Positions 6,116 through 13,085 of a DNA stretch of 13,152 nucleotides are shown piece by piece (the first letter of the stretch is position 1; every line of letters starts with the position of its first letter). Below the pieces are notes generated by a model. The model searched no databases, was not told the origin of the DNA, and was given only the letters and a program-made list of their open reading frames with translations. Both the position numbers and the translations under genes were made by a program. This stretch comes from Nitrosotalea sp. (GTDB lineage: Archaea > Thermoproteota > Nitrososphaeria > Nitrososphaerales > Nitrosopumilaceae): the NCBI GenBank assembly GCA_031296345.1, contig JARLFW010000017.1, forward strand, positions 1 through 13,152. The letters run 5' to 3'.

Positions 6116-6964
6116 ATGATTGATTACTGGCAACTTTTGTTACTTGGCGCAATAGCTGGATTTACAATTTTTCTTGGTCTTCCTATAGCAGTATTACAGC
6201 ACCTTAGTGCAAAAAAGAAAGGATTCCTAAACGCATTTGCACTTGGAATTTTAGTATTTTTAATCATTGATGTTTTTAGCCATGGATACGAGACTGCATC
6301 AACTGCAACAACGAATGCATTTTCTGGAAAAGGTCCAATTGGTGATGCAGTGATTGATCTTGCCGCAATGTTTGGCGGCATTGCAATAGGTCTGTTAGGT
6401 TTGGTATTGTACGAAACAAAATTGATGACAAAAGCATTTCCTCAGATACTTTCTGTTGATAACCTCAAAGAAGGCGATGACCATCTTCACAGACTATTCC
6501 ATGATGCAAGTGCATACAAGCTTGCAATGATGATAGCAATAGGAATTGGCGCACACAACTTTAGTGAAGGATTGGCAATTGGCCAGTCTTATGTGGCAGG
6601 ACAGATAGGACTTGCAATCATATTGATAATAGGATTTGGAGCGCATAATACTACGGAAGGATTTGGTATAGCCGGTCCACTTACGGGAATATTAAAAAAA
6701 CCAAACACAAAATTTCTTGCCAAAGTGGGATTGATTGGAGGTGGTCCAACATTTGTGGGTACTATGCTTGGAAGTCTGTGGGTATCTAATGTTGCATACA
6801 TTTTATTTTTATCCATGGCAGGAGGTGCGCTGATCTATGTCTCTATGTTGATGTATAATTCTGGACGAAAACAGACATCCAATAATATTTTAATGATTGG
6901 GCTTTTCTTTGGTCTTTGCGCTGGTTTTGTAACGGATCTTATTGTAACACTTGGCGGGGCCTAA
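6116..6964 (+). CDS. ZIP-family divalent metal transporter
   Basis: The protein has 282 residues and about eight hydrophobic segments. The two ZIP metal-site helices are clear: GAHNFSEGLAIG (about 145-156, HNFSEG at 147-152) and GAHNTTEGFGIAGP (about 175-188, HNTTEG at 177-182), corresponding to the HNxPEG motifs of transmembrane helices 4 and 5. The loop before helix 4 holds DDHLHRLFHD (121-130), a His/Asp-rich stretch that could bind metal. ZIP proteins move Zn, Fe or Mn into the cytoplasm; the metal cannot be assigned here. Expression is probably controlled by the divergent winged-helix regulator through the operator-like site at 6092-6105. The gene ends 22 nt from the convergent PurP gene. 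Confidence 0.93.
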   Translation: MIDYWQLLLLGAIAGFTIFLGLPIAVLQHLSAKKKGFLNAFALGILVFLIIDVFSHGYETASTATTNAFSGKGPIGDAVIDLAAMFGGIAIGLLGLVLYETKLMTKAFPQILSVDNLKEGDDHLHRLFHDASAYKLAMMIAIGIGAHNFSEGLAIGQSYVAGQIGLAIILIIGFGAHNTTEGFGIAGPLTGILKKPNTKFLAKVGLIGGGPTFVGTMLGSLWVSNVAYILFLSMAGGALIYVSMLMYNSGRKQTSNNILMIGLFFGLCAGFVTDLIVTLGGA

Positions 6965-6986
6965 TTCTTTCTAAATTGAAAAATTA

Positions 6987-8012
6987 CTAGGTAGATATTT
7001 TATTTAATTGATTTTTGCTTGAGGCAATTTTTATCTCTCGGGCTATTCTTCGTCCCATACTCATCGGCTCGTCATAAATCAGAGATGAATATGGTGAACC
7101 ATCGATGTAGAGATTTGTCCCAGCTACAATTCTTGCAGAAAACTCAAACGTTGTAAATATGCCGTTTTCATCATATACGCCTTCAAGACAGAAAGGTCCG
7201 GTCATACCTGGAGGGACTAGTCTTTTTGCAGATTCGACAAATCTCTCACCCATTGCATAGACTTCTTCAAGTAAAGATTCTCGCAAGACTAGAGGGCTGT
7301 TTCCTATCACATTAAATGATGGAATTAATTCTACATCGATTTGTTCTTGAGCTGGAATTCTACCAAGTCCATCAATATCTGATTCATATCTTCGGTCTAC
7401 TCCAAAAAATTCAAGTTCTCCACTTAGTTCTGAATAAAAGTATTGTAGATATGCTGAAACTCCTAATGCATATTCTTGCAAATACAAGTCAGAGTCTCCC
7501 TTGATTGTCCCATCTCTGATTAACCTGTCTCGTTTTTTCATGTACTCTTCTTCATTTGTTGCCATAAAGTATCCTTTTCCTCCTGCTGCACCATGTCTTT
7601 TTGCAATTACTAGACCGTTTATTTCACTTGGACTAGATAATGATCTTGGAATTTTTAATTTAGATTCTACCATGAGTTTCTCTTTCATGTTTCTGTCAGA
7701 CTCCCATCTGAGAATCCACTTGTTTCCAAAGATTGGAGTCTTGATTGATTCTATTTCTGATGAACTCATCTGAGCTATTAGAGTTCCATGTGGTATGATT
7801 ACTGCATTATTTTCTTTTAGAATGCTTGAGCATCGCTTATCCATAATTTCAGCAAATGAATCTACAAGTACAAATTCGTCAATGAATCGAAATCTACGAT
7901 AGAGTTTTTCACGCTTTTTCTCACACACTAGAATGGTTTTGAATCCTTCATCTTTTGCACCCTTGAGGACTTGAAGGGCACAGTGAGAACCTAGAGTGGC
8001 TATTGAGGACAT
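6987..8012 (-). CDS. purP: PurP-type formate-dependent AICAR formyltransferase (FAICAR synthetase)
   Basis: The 341-aa protein begins with IATLGSHCALQVLKGAKDEG, the typical PurP N-terminus with an SH(C/S) AICAR-binding segment. An ATP-grasp domain follows, with VIAKRHGAAGGKGYF (135-149) as the nucleotide-binding loop. Near the C-terminus FCLEGVY (274-280) and FEFSARIVAGTNLYIDG (289-305) supply metal- and substrate-binding residues. PurP converts AICAR, formate and ATP to FAICAR in archaeal purine synthesis, replacing the folate-dependent step of PurH. Some archaeal PurP paralogues have no proved activity, so the exact reaction is inferred. It lies 27 nt downstream of the 71-aa gene on the same strand, with only a weak TATA-like sequence of its own, so the two are probably co-transcribed. 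Confidence 0.85.
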   Translation of the reverse strand: MSSIATLGSHCALQVLKGAKDEGFKTILVCEKKREKLYRRFRFIDEFVLVDSFAEIMDKRCSSILKENNAVIIPHGTLIAQMSSSEIESIKTPIFGNKWILRWESDRNMKEKLMVESKLKIPRSLSSPSEINGLVIAKRHGAAGGKGYFMATNEEEYMKKRDRLIRDGTIKGDSDLYLQEYALGVSAYLQYFYSELSGELEFFGVDRRYESDIDGLGRIPAQEQIDVELIPSFNVIGNSPLVLRESLLEEVYAMGERFVESAKRLVPPGMTGPFCLEGVYDENGIFTTFEFSARIVAGTNLYIDGSPYSSLIYDEPMSMGRRIAREIKIASSKNQLNKIST

Positions 8013-8039
8013 GGTATGATAATTTCTAATCTTGGGGGT

Positions 8040-8255
8040 TTATGAAAGTTCCATGGGTCTACTTGAGATGAAATTGAACACGTCATCAATTATGTCAATT
8101 GATATATCCGACTTGTATTCTTGAGGAATGTTTTTCATAATAAAATCGATAACTGATTGACCCTGAGGTATTTCCCCTTTCTCCATTTTTTCTGAATATA
8201 GTGAAACTAGATGTGATACAATTATGACTGTTTTTTCTCTACTTGTAAGAACCAT
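8040..8255 (-). CDS. Small hypothetical protein (71 aa)
   Basis: I do not recognise this protein. It is predicted to be mostly helical: an amphipathic helix at about 5-25 (REKTVIIVSHLVSLYSEKM), a second at about 33-43 (SVIDFIMKNIP) and a third near 52-65 (SIDIIDDVFNFIS). The alternating hydrophobic pattern suggests a small bundle or dimer, and there are no cysteines. The ATG at 8255 is supported by a TAAATTAAAAT box (8273-8283) starting 28 nt upstream. It lies between rlmN and purP on the same strand, 27 nt before purP. It could be a small partner or regulator of one of them, but nothing in the sequence shows this. Confidence 0.7.
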   Translation of the reverse strand: MVLTSREKTVIIVSHLVSLYSEKMEKGEIPQGQSVIDFIMKNIPQEYKSDISIDIIDDVFNFISSRPMELS

Positions 8256-8272
8256 GTGTTTAGTTAGTTTTC

Positions 8273-8283
8273 ATTTTAATTTA
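8273..8283 (-). promoter_or_regulatory. TATA-like box of the 71-aa gene
   Basis: TAAATTAAAAT on the minus strand starts 28 nt before the ATG at 8255, implying that transcription of the 71-aa/purP pair starts here rather than depending on rlmN. Confidence 0.45.
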
Positions 8284-8350
8284 GAGGTTTGTTAGATAAT
8301 TGATATCTGGCAAGATTTTTCCATGATACATTATTGATTTTTAAAATAAC

Positions 8351-9418
8351 TCAATGGGTGATATTTTTTATTACATCTGTTCTAAGCTGGCCACAAGCTG
8401 CTGCTATCTCCGAGCCCTTTTCTACTCTAACAGTACAATTCACTCCGCCATCACGAAGTATCTGCTGGAATGCAAGTACTCTTTTCCTGGCAGGACGGGA
8501 AAATCCTCCCGCAGTTGGATTCATGGGAATCAAATTTACATGTGCTCCATTGCCTTTTAAAATTTGTACTAGTTCTTCAGCAACTTTGTTTGAATCATTT
8601 ATGCCATCAATTAACGCATACTCAAAAGTTACACGACGTCCCGTCTTTTTGAAATAACGTTTTGCCGCAGATATAAGATCTTCAACTGAATGGGGTCCGG
8701 CAGTTGGAACTAGTTTTTTTCGCAATACATCATTTGGTGCATGTAATGAAATTGCAAGCTTGACCTGAATATCTTCATCTGCAAGCTTGTCAATTCCTGC
8801 AATAACACCAACTGTTGAAATTGTAATACTTCGTTGTCCTAATCCAAATGCACGGGGATGCGTCAATAGCCTAATAGCTCGTATTGTTTCGTCATAATTT
8901 GCTAGTGGTTCTCCCATTCCCATGAAGACAAGATTAGTTACATGTTCTCCTCTTTGACGCAAAAGACTGGCAAAATGTAATACTTGAGCAACAATCTCCT
9001 CAGCTTTTAGATTTTTTTCAAAACCCATTTGGCCTGTGGCACAGAACACACAACCCATTGGACATCCAACTTGGGTAGAGACACAAACTGTAGACCGTGG
9101 ATGAGTCTTGTCCTGCGATGGACTGTACTGCATAAGCACAGTCTCAATTAGAGTGTCATCATCAAACTTGAGCAGTAATTTTGTAGTATGTCCATCTTCA
9201 CTTGTAATTCTATGAACTTCACTCTGAGTCCCTATGGTATACCCAGATGTAACTAGGGCATCTTGCATCGTAGATGGGATCTGATGCAAGTCCGAGATCT
9301 TTTTGGGTGACTCGTGATATAGTGCATGAAGTAGCTGGTCTGCTCTATATCGAGGCTGACCAAGTTTGATAACAAGATTGTCCATCTCCTCTGGTAATAC
9401 TCGATACAAGTCAGTCAT
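8351..9418 (-). CDS. rlmN: RlmN-type radical SAM RNA adenine-C2 methyltransferase
   Basis: The 355-aa protein has the full RlmN layout. A small N-terminal domain (about 1-95, YRADQLLHALYH near 24-35) precedes the radical SAM core with the CxxxCxxC cluster CPMGCVFC (119-126). Cys112 lies seven residues before the first cluster cysteine, as the conserved Cys118 does in E. coli RlmN. Cys342 in AAACGQL matches the methyl-carrying Cys355. MGMGEPL (166-172) is the SAM-binding glycine motif. Known members methylate A2503 of 23S rRNA and A37 of some tRNAs by a ping-pong mechanism; Cfr is the close resistance relative acting at C8. All catalytic residues are present. A TTAAAATA box (9445-9452) starts 34 nt upstream. 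The family is mainly bacterial, so ancient transfer is possible. Confidence 0.93.
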   Translation of the reverse strand: MTDLYRVLPEEMDNLVIKLGQPRYRADQLLHALYHESPKKISDLHQIPSTMQDALVTSGYTIGTQSEVHRITSEDGHTTKLLLKFDDDTLIETVLMQYSPSQDKTHPRSTVCVSTQVGCPMGCVFCATGQMGFEKNLKAEEIVAQVLHFASLLRQRGEHVTNLVFMGMGEPLANYDETIRAIRLLTHPRAFGLGQRSITISTVGVIAGIDKLADEDIQVKLAISLHAPNDVLRKKLVPTAGPHSVEDLISAAKRYFKKTGRRVTFEYALIDGINDSNKVAEELVQILKGNGAHVNLIPMNPTAGGFSRPARKRVLAFQQILRDGGVNCTVRVEKGSEIAAACGQLRTDVIKNITH

Positions 9419-9444
9419 CTTCGAGCATATCTTCTGCGATACTC

Positions 9445-9452
9445 TATTTTAA
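9445..9452 (-). promoter_or_regulatory. TATA box of rlmN
   Basis: TTAAAATA on the minus strand starts 34 nt before the rlmN ATG at 9418. An odd-centred 13-nt palindrome CATGAAATTCATG (9462-9474) lies about 10 nt further upstream and could be a regulatory site. Confidence 0.5.
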
Positions 9453-9483
9453 TCTAAAATGCATGAAATTCATGTAATGCCCA

Positions 9484-9546
9484 ATTAAATTATTATGAAT
9501 TATGATTAAATTCTTATAACTTGTGATTAAATTTATAAAAATATAT
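9484..9546. repeat. Three degenerate 21-nt direct repeats in the divergent rlmN/MEDS-like spacer
   Basis: ATTAAATT recurs at 9484, 9505 and 9526, exactly 21 nt apart, which is two helical turns. The first two units also share TTAT and a terminal TG. The third unit runs into the AT-rich TTATAAAAATATATAA. The remaining spacer (9419-9608) holds the rlmN TATA box and the 13-nt palindrome; I see no gene in it. The repeats could be an operator array or only AT-rich sequence bias. Confidence 0.45.
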
Positions 9547-9608
9547 AATTTGTTTATTTTTTTGAACTAACGTCTTATTAGGATTGTAGAAAGACAATTC
9601 ATGCAGCA

Positions 9609-10538
9609 ATGGATTTATTAGATATTTTACTTAGGTTAGGATATACTCGGATTGCACCAAAATCTGACAAGATTTACCATGAATCTATTAAAAAAGGTCT
9701 CAAAGTTTTTGGTCAAACATCATACGAGGATTTGATGGCTAAGATTTGTTCAAAAACTGGAATGACCGAAATTGAGTTGATCAAAAATATCCATATGTTT
9801 GAGGAAGCATTGAAAAAATTAACCGGAACCGTTTCTGCAAAGATTATGATGGATGTAATAAAAGAAGAACTGATAAAATATACTCATCTAAAAACAATTA
9901 CTCATAAAATTGATCAAATAATTGCTAAAGTAGAGGAGTACGACGTATATGATTTCATAATTAATACCCCATATACGGCACACATACTTGTGCTTTACAA
10001 AAACCAGGACACAATGGATTTTATCGTATCTGATTTTTTTAGTAAAAGGACTAGTGCACCATTTGGACTTGTTTCTGAATTTCGTACAAAAATTAAAGAT
10101 ATCAGGAACATAACTTATGATGTACTATCAGGACAGGACAAGATCGATGTGGTGCCAATCCCTAATACATTCAAGATTAGGTCTGGCCCTGATGTAATTC
10201 CAAAATCAGCATCTAATGAAACTGAAAGGGACCAGAAAAGGGCTATTAAAAAATTGTCTGACTGGATTCATAATATGCACGCGTGTAATATTTCTGGGTT
10301 TCCTACTAGATTTGCAGATTATGATTGCAGTTGGTACATCCGTAACGAATTTGGTGCAGAACACCTGCGTCTGGAATCTTCATTTGGTGTAAAACCATAT
10401 CAACAAATTATCTTCATATGTGGTTATGATATTTCAAAAATTCCAACTCATGATTTTACATCCTTGATAAAATGTCACGGTTATGTAATTTTAGAAAATG
10501 AATCTATTGAATTATACCAAGCACCTGTAAAAAACTGA
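9609..10538 (+). CDS. MEDS-like sensory-domain protein with unknown helical N-terminal domain
   Basis: The 309-aa soluble protein has two parts. Residues 1-115 are helical and unrecognised, with KVFGQTSYEDLMAKICSKTGM near 32-52 and an amphipathic stretch at 55-110. Residues about 122-296 resemble the MEDS domain (described from DcmR-type regulators). YTAHILVLYKNQDTMDFIVSDFF opens the domain, a DYDCSWYIRNEFG segment lies at 238-249, and FICGYDISKI (269-278), then CHGYVILE (289-296), close it. MEDS domains are thought to sense small hydrocarbon-derived ligands and relate to the KaiC/RecA fold without a Walker A; none is seen here. There is no DNA-binding domain I can name, although the N-terminal helices could serve as one. 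The ATG at 9609 is chosen over an out-of-frame ATG at 9601. Confidence 0.65.
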   Translation: MDLLDILLRLGYTRIAPKSDKIYHESIKKGLKVFGQTSYEDLMAKICSKTGMTEIELIKNIHMFEEALKKLTGTVSAKIMMDVIKEELIKYTHLKTITHKIDQIIAKVEEYDVYDFIINTPYTAHILVLYKNQDTMDFIVSDFFSKRTSAPFGLVSEFRTKIKDIRNITYDVLSGQDKIDVVPIPNTFKIRSGPDVIPKSASNETERDQKRAIKKLSDWIHNMHACNISGFPTRFADYDCSWYIRNEFGAEHLRLESSFGVKPYQQIIFICGYDISKIPTHDFTSLIKCHGYVILENESIELYQAPVKN

Positions 10539-10709
10539 TTACTCTATCATAATGTTGACAATTTCTTGCCTGATCCGTACCTACATTGTTATCTTTTTGC
10601 CATGATTTGTTTTTGTAACCTGACTTAATCAAATGAATTTGATAGTGTTAACACATTTTTCACTAGACGATCCTTATAGCAAAAAGTCTCAAAAATAGTA
10701 CTGTAGTAA
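10539..10709. other. Intergenic spacer with promoter-like elements
   Basis: No gene is visible in this 171-nt spacer on either strand. Near its right end lie the perfect 10-nt palindrome GTGTTAACAC (10645-10654) and a TATA-like CTTATAGC (10673-10680) starting 37 nt before the ATG at 10710. Short T-tracts at about 10591-10615 follow the upstream gene and may end its transcript. Confidence 0.4.
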
Positions 10710-11585
10710 ATGAAAATACAACATGCTGTAATGATAGCTGTGGTTATAGCTGTAATTAGTCTGGGATTGCAAGTTGCAAGTAACACAAAACTGCAATCGG
10801 ATATGAAAAATATAAATTTCAAGACTTCGGAACATGATGTTGCAATACAGCATCTCACCATTGGGCTAAGTGAGAGTGTACAAATGAGTGATCTAAAAAA
10901 CAAAACAGCGGAACAAGACAAATTGATACAATCTCTTTCAAATGATCTAAGTATCAGTAAACAAATTGTGGAAAAAAATAATGCCACAATTACCCAACTT
11001 CAACAAAATACTGAACAGCTGAATGCTGAACTTAAATCACTTAGTGAGAGGCTTACATCACTTGAACATAAAATTCCTTCACCATCACCTCAACCATCTG
11101 TGAATGCTACAACTCCAATCATAAAACAAAATACAATTAATGTTCCAAGTCAAAGTCCATTTCCGATAAATCAGACAATTTCTATGACAAAACCTGCGAT
11201 AAAAATAATATCCATCACAATGTTTCCCAACCCATTAAAAGTTGGAGACAAACCCACATTTACAGTGACATTTCAGAATATCTCAGATAAGGAAATTCAA
11301 CAAACCCTCGTAGGGTGTGGAGCTGTTCCTTCTTTGCAATGGGATATTTATCCATCATCTAGTGTGCAAAATCAACCCGCCCCAAGTAATGGGCTGACTT
11401 GTCCACCCATCATGAGGACTATCAAACCAAATGATGTCTCTGTTGCAAGTGGGTATACCACAGGTAACGGATTATACCAGATAACAAAGGCTGATGATCT
11501 AAATGTAATCCTTAGAATGAGCCTTGGGGATGGAAGCATAAGCGGCATTCAGACAACAATAGCGTTTAACGTAATTGCTAAATAA
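10710..11585 (+). CDS. Membrane-anchored coiled-coil protein with C-terminal beta-sandwich domain
   Basis: The 291-residue protein begins with a hydrophobic segment (about 5-23), either a signal peptide or an uncleaved anchor. A long heptad-like coiled coil (about 27-121, including QLQQNTEQLNAELKSL and LSERLTSLEHK) follows. A Ser/Pro/Thr-rich linker (about 122-160) leads to a beta-rich domain (163-290) with an Ig-like pattern: IKIISITMFPNPLKVGD, FTVTFQNISDKEI and a closing strand TTIAFNVIAK. Cysteines 203 and 231 could form a disulfide, a possible DsbA substrate. Several N-x-S/T sites are present. It is probably an extracellular protein that oligomerises through the coil. I cannot assign a specific function. 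Confidence 0.75.
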   Translation: MKIQHAVMIAVVIAVISLGLQVASNTKLQSDMKNINFKTSEHDVAIQHLTIGLSESVQMSDLKNKTAEQDKLIQSLSNDLSISKQIVEKNNATITQLQQNTEQLNAELKSLSERLTSLEHKIPSPSPQPSVNATTPIIKQNTINVPSQSPFPINQTISMTKPAIKIISITMFPNPLKVGDKPTFTVTFQNISDKEIQQTLVGCGAVPSLQWDIYPSSSVQNQPAPSNGLTCPPIMRTIKPNDVSVASGYTTGNGLYQITKADDLNVILRMSLGDGSISGIQTTIAFNVIAK

Positions 11586-11644
11586 AATATTCTAACAATC
11601 TTTGGACAAAAATTAATCACGTTGTTGTCTTATTTGGAATTTTA

Positions 11645-11815
11645 TCAAGAAATTAGACACAACTCGCAATCACAAAGTATCTCTGGATTGTCTTTAGCGT
11701 GACACTTGCTATGTTGGCCAGCTTGGCATTGAACACATATTGCATTTTTGCCTTCTAGTTTGGTATATTTTGGAGCACCATCAAAACCAAATCCTCCATC
11801 TTTTGGGCCAACCAT
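11645..11815 (-). CDS. Small Cys-rich, probably zinc-binding protein (56 aa)
   Basis: On the minus strand an ATG at 11815 opens a 56-codon frame ending in TGA at 11645-11647. The N-terminus is Gly-rich (VGPKDGGFGFDGAPKYTKL). The C-terminal half holds CVQC (27-30), GQHSKCH (33-39) and CDCELC (48-53): six cysteines and two histidines in about 27 residues, enough for one or two zinc sites. Chance is unlikely to give this spacing in AT-rich DNA. I recall similar short Cys-rich proteins in Nitrososphaerota genomes, without known function. An AGAAATACAAG sequence about 25 nt upstream may be its TATA box. The gene is convergent to 10710-11585 and divergent from the MscS-like gene. Confidence 0.7.
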   Translation of the reverse strand: MVGPKDGGFGFDGAPKYTKLEGKNAICVQCQAGQHSKCHAKDNPEILCDCELCLIS

Positions 11816-11909
11816 TGTACTATGTTATCTTGACTTGTATTTCTACATAGCAGTAATTGTCGGTACTATTTTGCTAATTTTTAAAAAAACTCTTCATATG
11901 TAATAGCAA

Positions 11910-11943
11910 TACTAAATATCGTGGCAAATGCCATTATTTAGTA
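11910..11943. repeat. 34-nt interrupted inverted repeat before the MscS-like gene
   Basis: TACTAAATA (11910-11918) pairs with TATTTAGTA (11935-11943), and inside it TGGCA (11922-11926) pairs with TGCCA (11929-11933) around AA. The asymmetry is 3 nt (TCG) on one side against 1 nt (T) on the other. It ends 24 nt before the MscS ATG and contains the TATA-like sequences of that promoter, so it is a candidate operator. It could instead form a hairpin if transcribed. Confidence 0.5.
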
Positions 11944-11967
11944 AATCATGTCAGGATTGAATATCTA

Positions 11968-12786
11968 ATGCAAGACCAAAAAATAACATCATCTAAAAAA
12001 TCAACCCAGGCGGAATTCAAGGCCCTTGTAATAAAGCTAGTAATTTTGATAGCAACAGTAAGGATAAGTATCGCATTATTTGAGGACTTTTTTGCGCCAA
12101 ACCTGGGATTAAGGCATAATCACATTCTGATTGGAGAAACGATGGCTACAATTGTTGTATCGTTTATAGTAATTACTTCGATTAGAGGCGTTTTGAAAAG
12201 AGCTCCGACAAAAATTCCGGCTCACCTCATTGCAAGTATTTCGTTTTTTTCAATCATAATTATATCATTAATTGCATCATTGATACTGCTCTACATATGG
12301 GGTGTATCACCTCAAACGATTCTCGTCGGAGGAGGAGTTGCTGCAATAGTTGTAGGTCTGGGAGTTTCAACAATAGTAGGAAACATACTTTCAGGAGCTC
12401 TTATGCTAACTACGTTTCCCGCAAAGATAGGGGATTCAATTTACATTGTAAATGACAACGTACATGGAACGATTGAAGAGATAAGCGCACTATATACAAA
12501 GATCAATACGGCTGATGGAACTGAATACATTGTTCCAAATTCTGCAATAATTCAGGGAAATGTACGCCTCATAAAGGAAGAACCTTTGAGAACACTGTTG
12601 CCATATGTAGAAGGTGATAAAATCGAGTTGTCAAACGGTTCGGAAAAATTTTCAGGTGTTGTTACCAAGATAACTTCGAGATTTACAACTATTCTTGATA
12701 GTGACAAAGAGATAATCGTTGCAAATAGATCTATTTTGGAAGGCACTTCGATCATAATAAAAAAATCAAAGACTGCATCAACGTGA
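11968..12786 (+). CDS. MscS-family mechanosensitive channel with an apparent second beta domain
   Basis: The 272-aa protein has membrane helices at about 19-38, 55-74 and 89-111. The glycine/alanine-rich MscS pore helix follows (about 116-150: ILVGGGVAAIVVGLGVST, then NILSGALML). The beta domain (about 152-201) shows KIGDSIYI, HGTIEEI, TKINTADG and VPNSAIIQG, the standard MscS pattern. The usual alpha/beta C-terminal domain is missing. Instead residues 213-262 repeat the beta-domain pattern: VEGDKIEL, SGVVTKI, TTILDSD and VANRSILEG. Members open under membrane tension and release solutes on hypo-osmotic shock. The start is the ATG at 11968; there is no in-frame ATG, GTG or TTG just upstream. 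A conserved 34-nt inverted repeat lies before it. Confidence 0.9.
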   Translation: MQDQKITSSKKSTQAEFKALVIKLVILIATVRISIALFEDFFAPNLGLRHNHILIGETMATIVVSFIVITSIRGVLKRAPTKIPAHLIASISFFSIIIISLIASLILLYIWGVSPQTILVGGGVAAIVVGLGVSTIVGNILSGALMLTTFPAKIGDSIYIVNDNVHGTIEEISALYTKINTADGTEYIVPNSAIIQGNVRLIKEEPLRTLLPYVEGDKIELSNGSEKFSGVVTKITSRFTTILDSDKEIIVANRSILEGTSIIIKKSKTAST

Positions 12787-12838
12787 TTTGTTGGAAAGAA
12801 TAAGTTGTACGAAAAATTTAGTGTGAATTATGCGTAGC

Positions 12839-12847
12839 AAATAAAAG
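12839..12847 (+). promoter_or_regulatory. TATA-like box of the small exported protein gene
   Basis: AAATAAAAG starts 34 nt before the ATG at 12873, again implying a leaderless transcript. Confidence 0.45.
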
Positions 12848-12872
12848 CAATCAGTTGTGAAGCACAAGAAGT

Positions 12873-13085
12873 ATGAGAAAATCGCTTTTTCTATTTGTAT
12901 TGGTATCATTACTTCTAGTTTCTTGTACCATTACAGATGCATCTGCCAAAGGCTGGGCAAAATCTGAACATCTGCCAACTGTACGACATACTGCAATCAA
13001 TCCTGGTAGCGTAAAGATATGTGGGGATCATAAATGTGGTCCTTTTGAGGATATGACAAAATCCCTTCATAACAAACTGAAGTAG
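12873..13085 (+). CDS. Small exported protein with CGDHKC motif, possibly truncated by a stop codon
   Basis: The 70-residue product has a signal sequence (about 1-25). It could be cleaved after DASA, or lipidated at Cys18, since LVSC fits a lipobox. The mature part has NPGSVKICGDHKCGPFEDM (43-61), with cysteines 50 and 55 around a histidine: a possible disulfide or metal site. Proteins with a PGxVxxCGDxxC segment recur in my memory of Nitrososphaerota secretomes, without a firm function. The frame ends at TAG (13083-13085), but the same frame stays open to the window edge and reads like protein, so the annotated end may be a nonsense mutation of a longer gene. Confidence 0.65.
   Translation: MRKSLFLFVLVSLLLVSCTITDASAKGWAKSEHLPTVRHTAINPGSVKICGDHKCGPFEDMTKSLHNKLK

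Noticed and set aside
6124..6381. Minus-strand frame inside the ZIP gene
   Set aside because: It is the antisense shadow of membrane-helix codons.
7501..7773. Plus-strand open frame opposite purP
   Set aside because: It is antisense to a gene with clear ATP-grasp motifs and its peptide shows no domain pattern.
8334..8657. Plus-strand open frame opposite rlmN
   Set aside because: It mirrors the 3' part of rlmN, including the catalytic-Cys region; the peptide has no recognisable features.
10539..10625. In-frame continuation of the MEDS-like gene after its TGA
   Set aside because: About 28 sense codons follow before TAA, but the peptide has no motif and the T-rich composition looks like a 3' spacer, unlike the case at 13083.
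10625..10987. Minus-strand frame with hydrophobic, Cys-rich peptide
   Set aside because: It overlaps the promoter and signal/coiled-coil coding region of the plus-strand gene; the hydrophobicity is the complement of that sequence and no promoter is seen.
11820..11850. CTATGT/ACATAG inverted repeat upstream of the 56-aa gene
   Set aside because: Six-base arms 19 nt apart in AT-rich DNA are expected by chance.
12552..12755. Minus-strand frame inside the MscS-like gene
   Set aside because: It is antisense to the second beta domain and has no features of its own.
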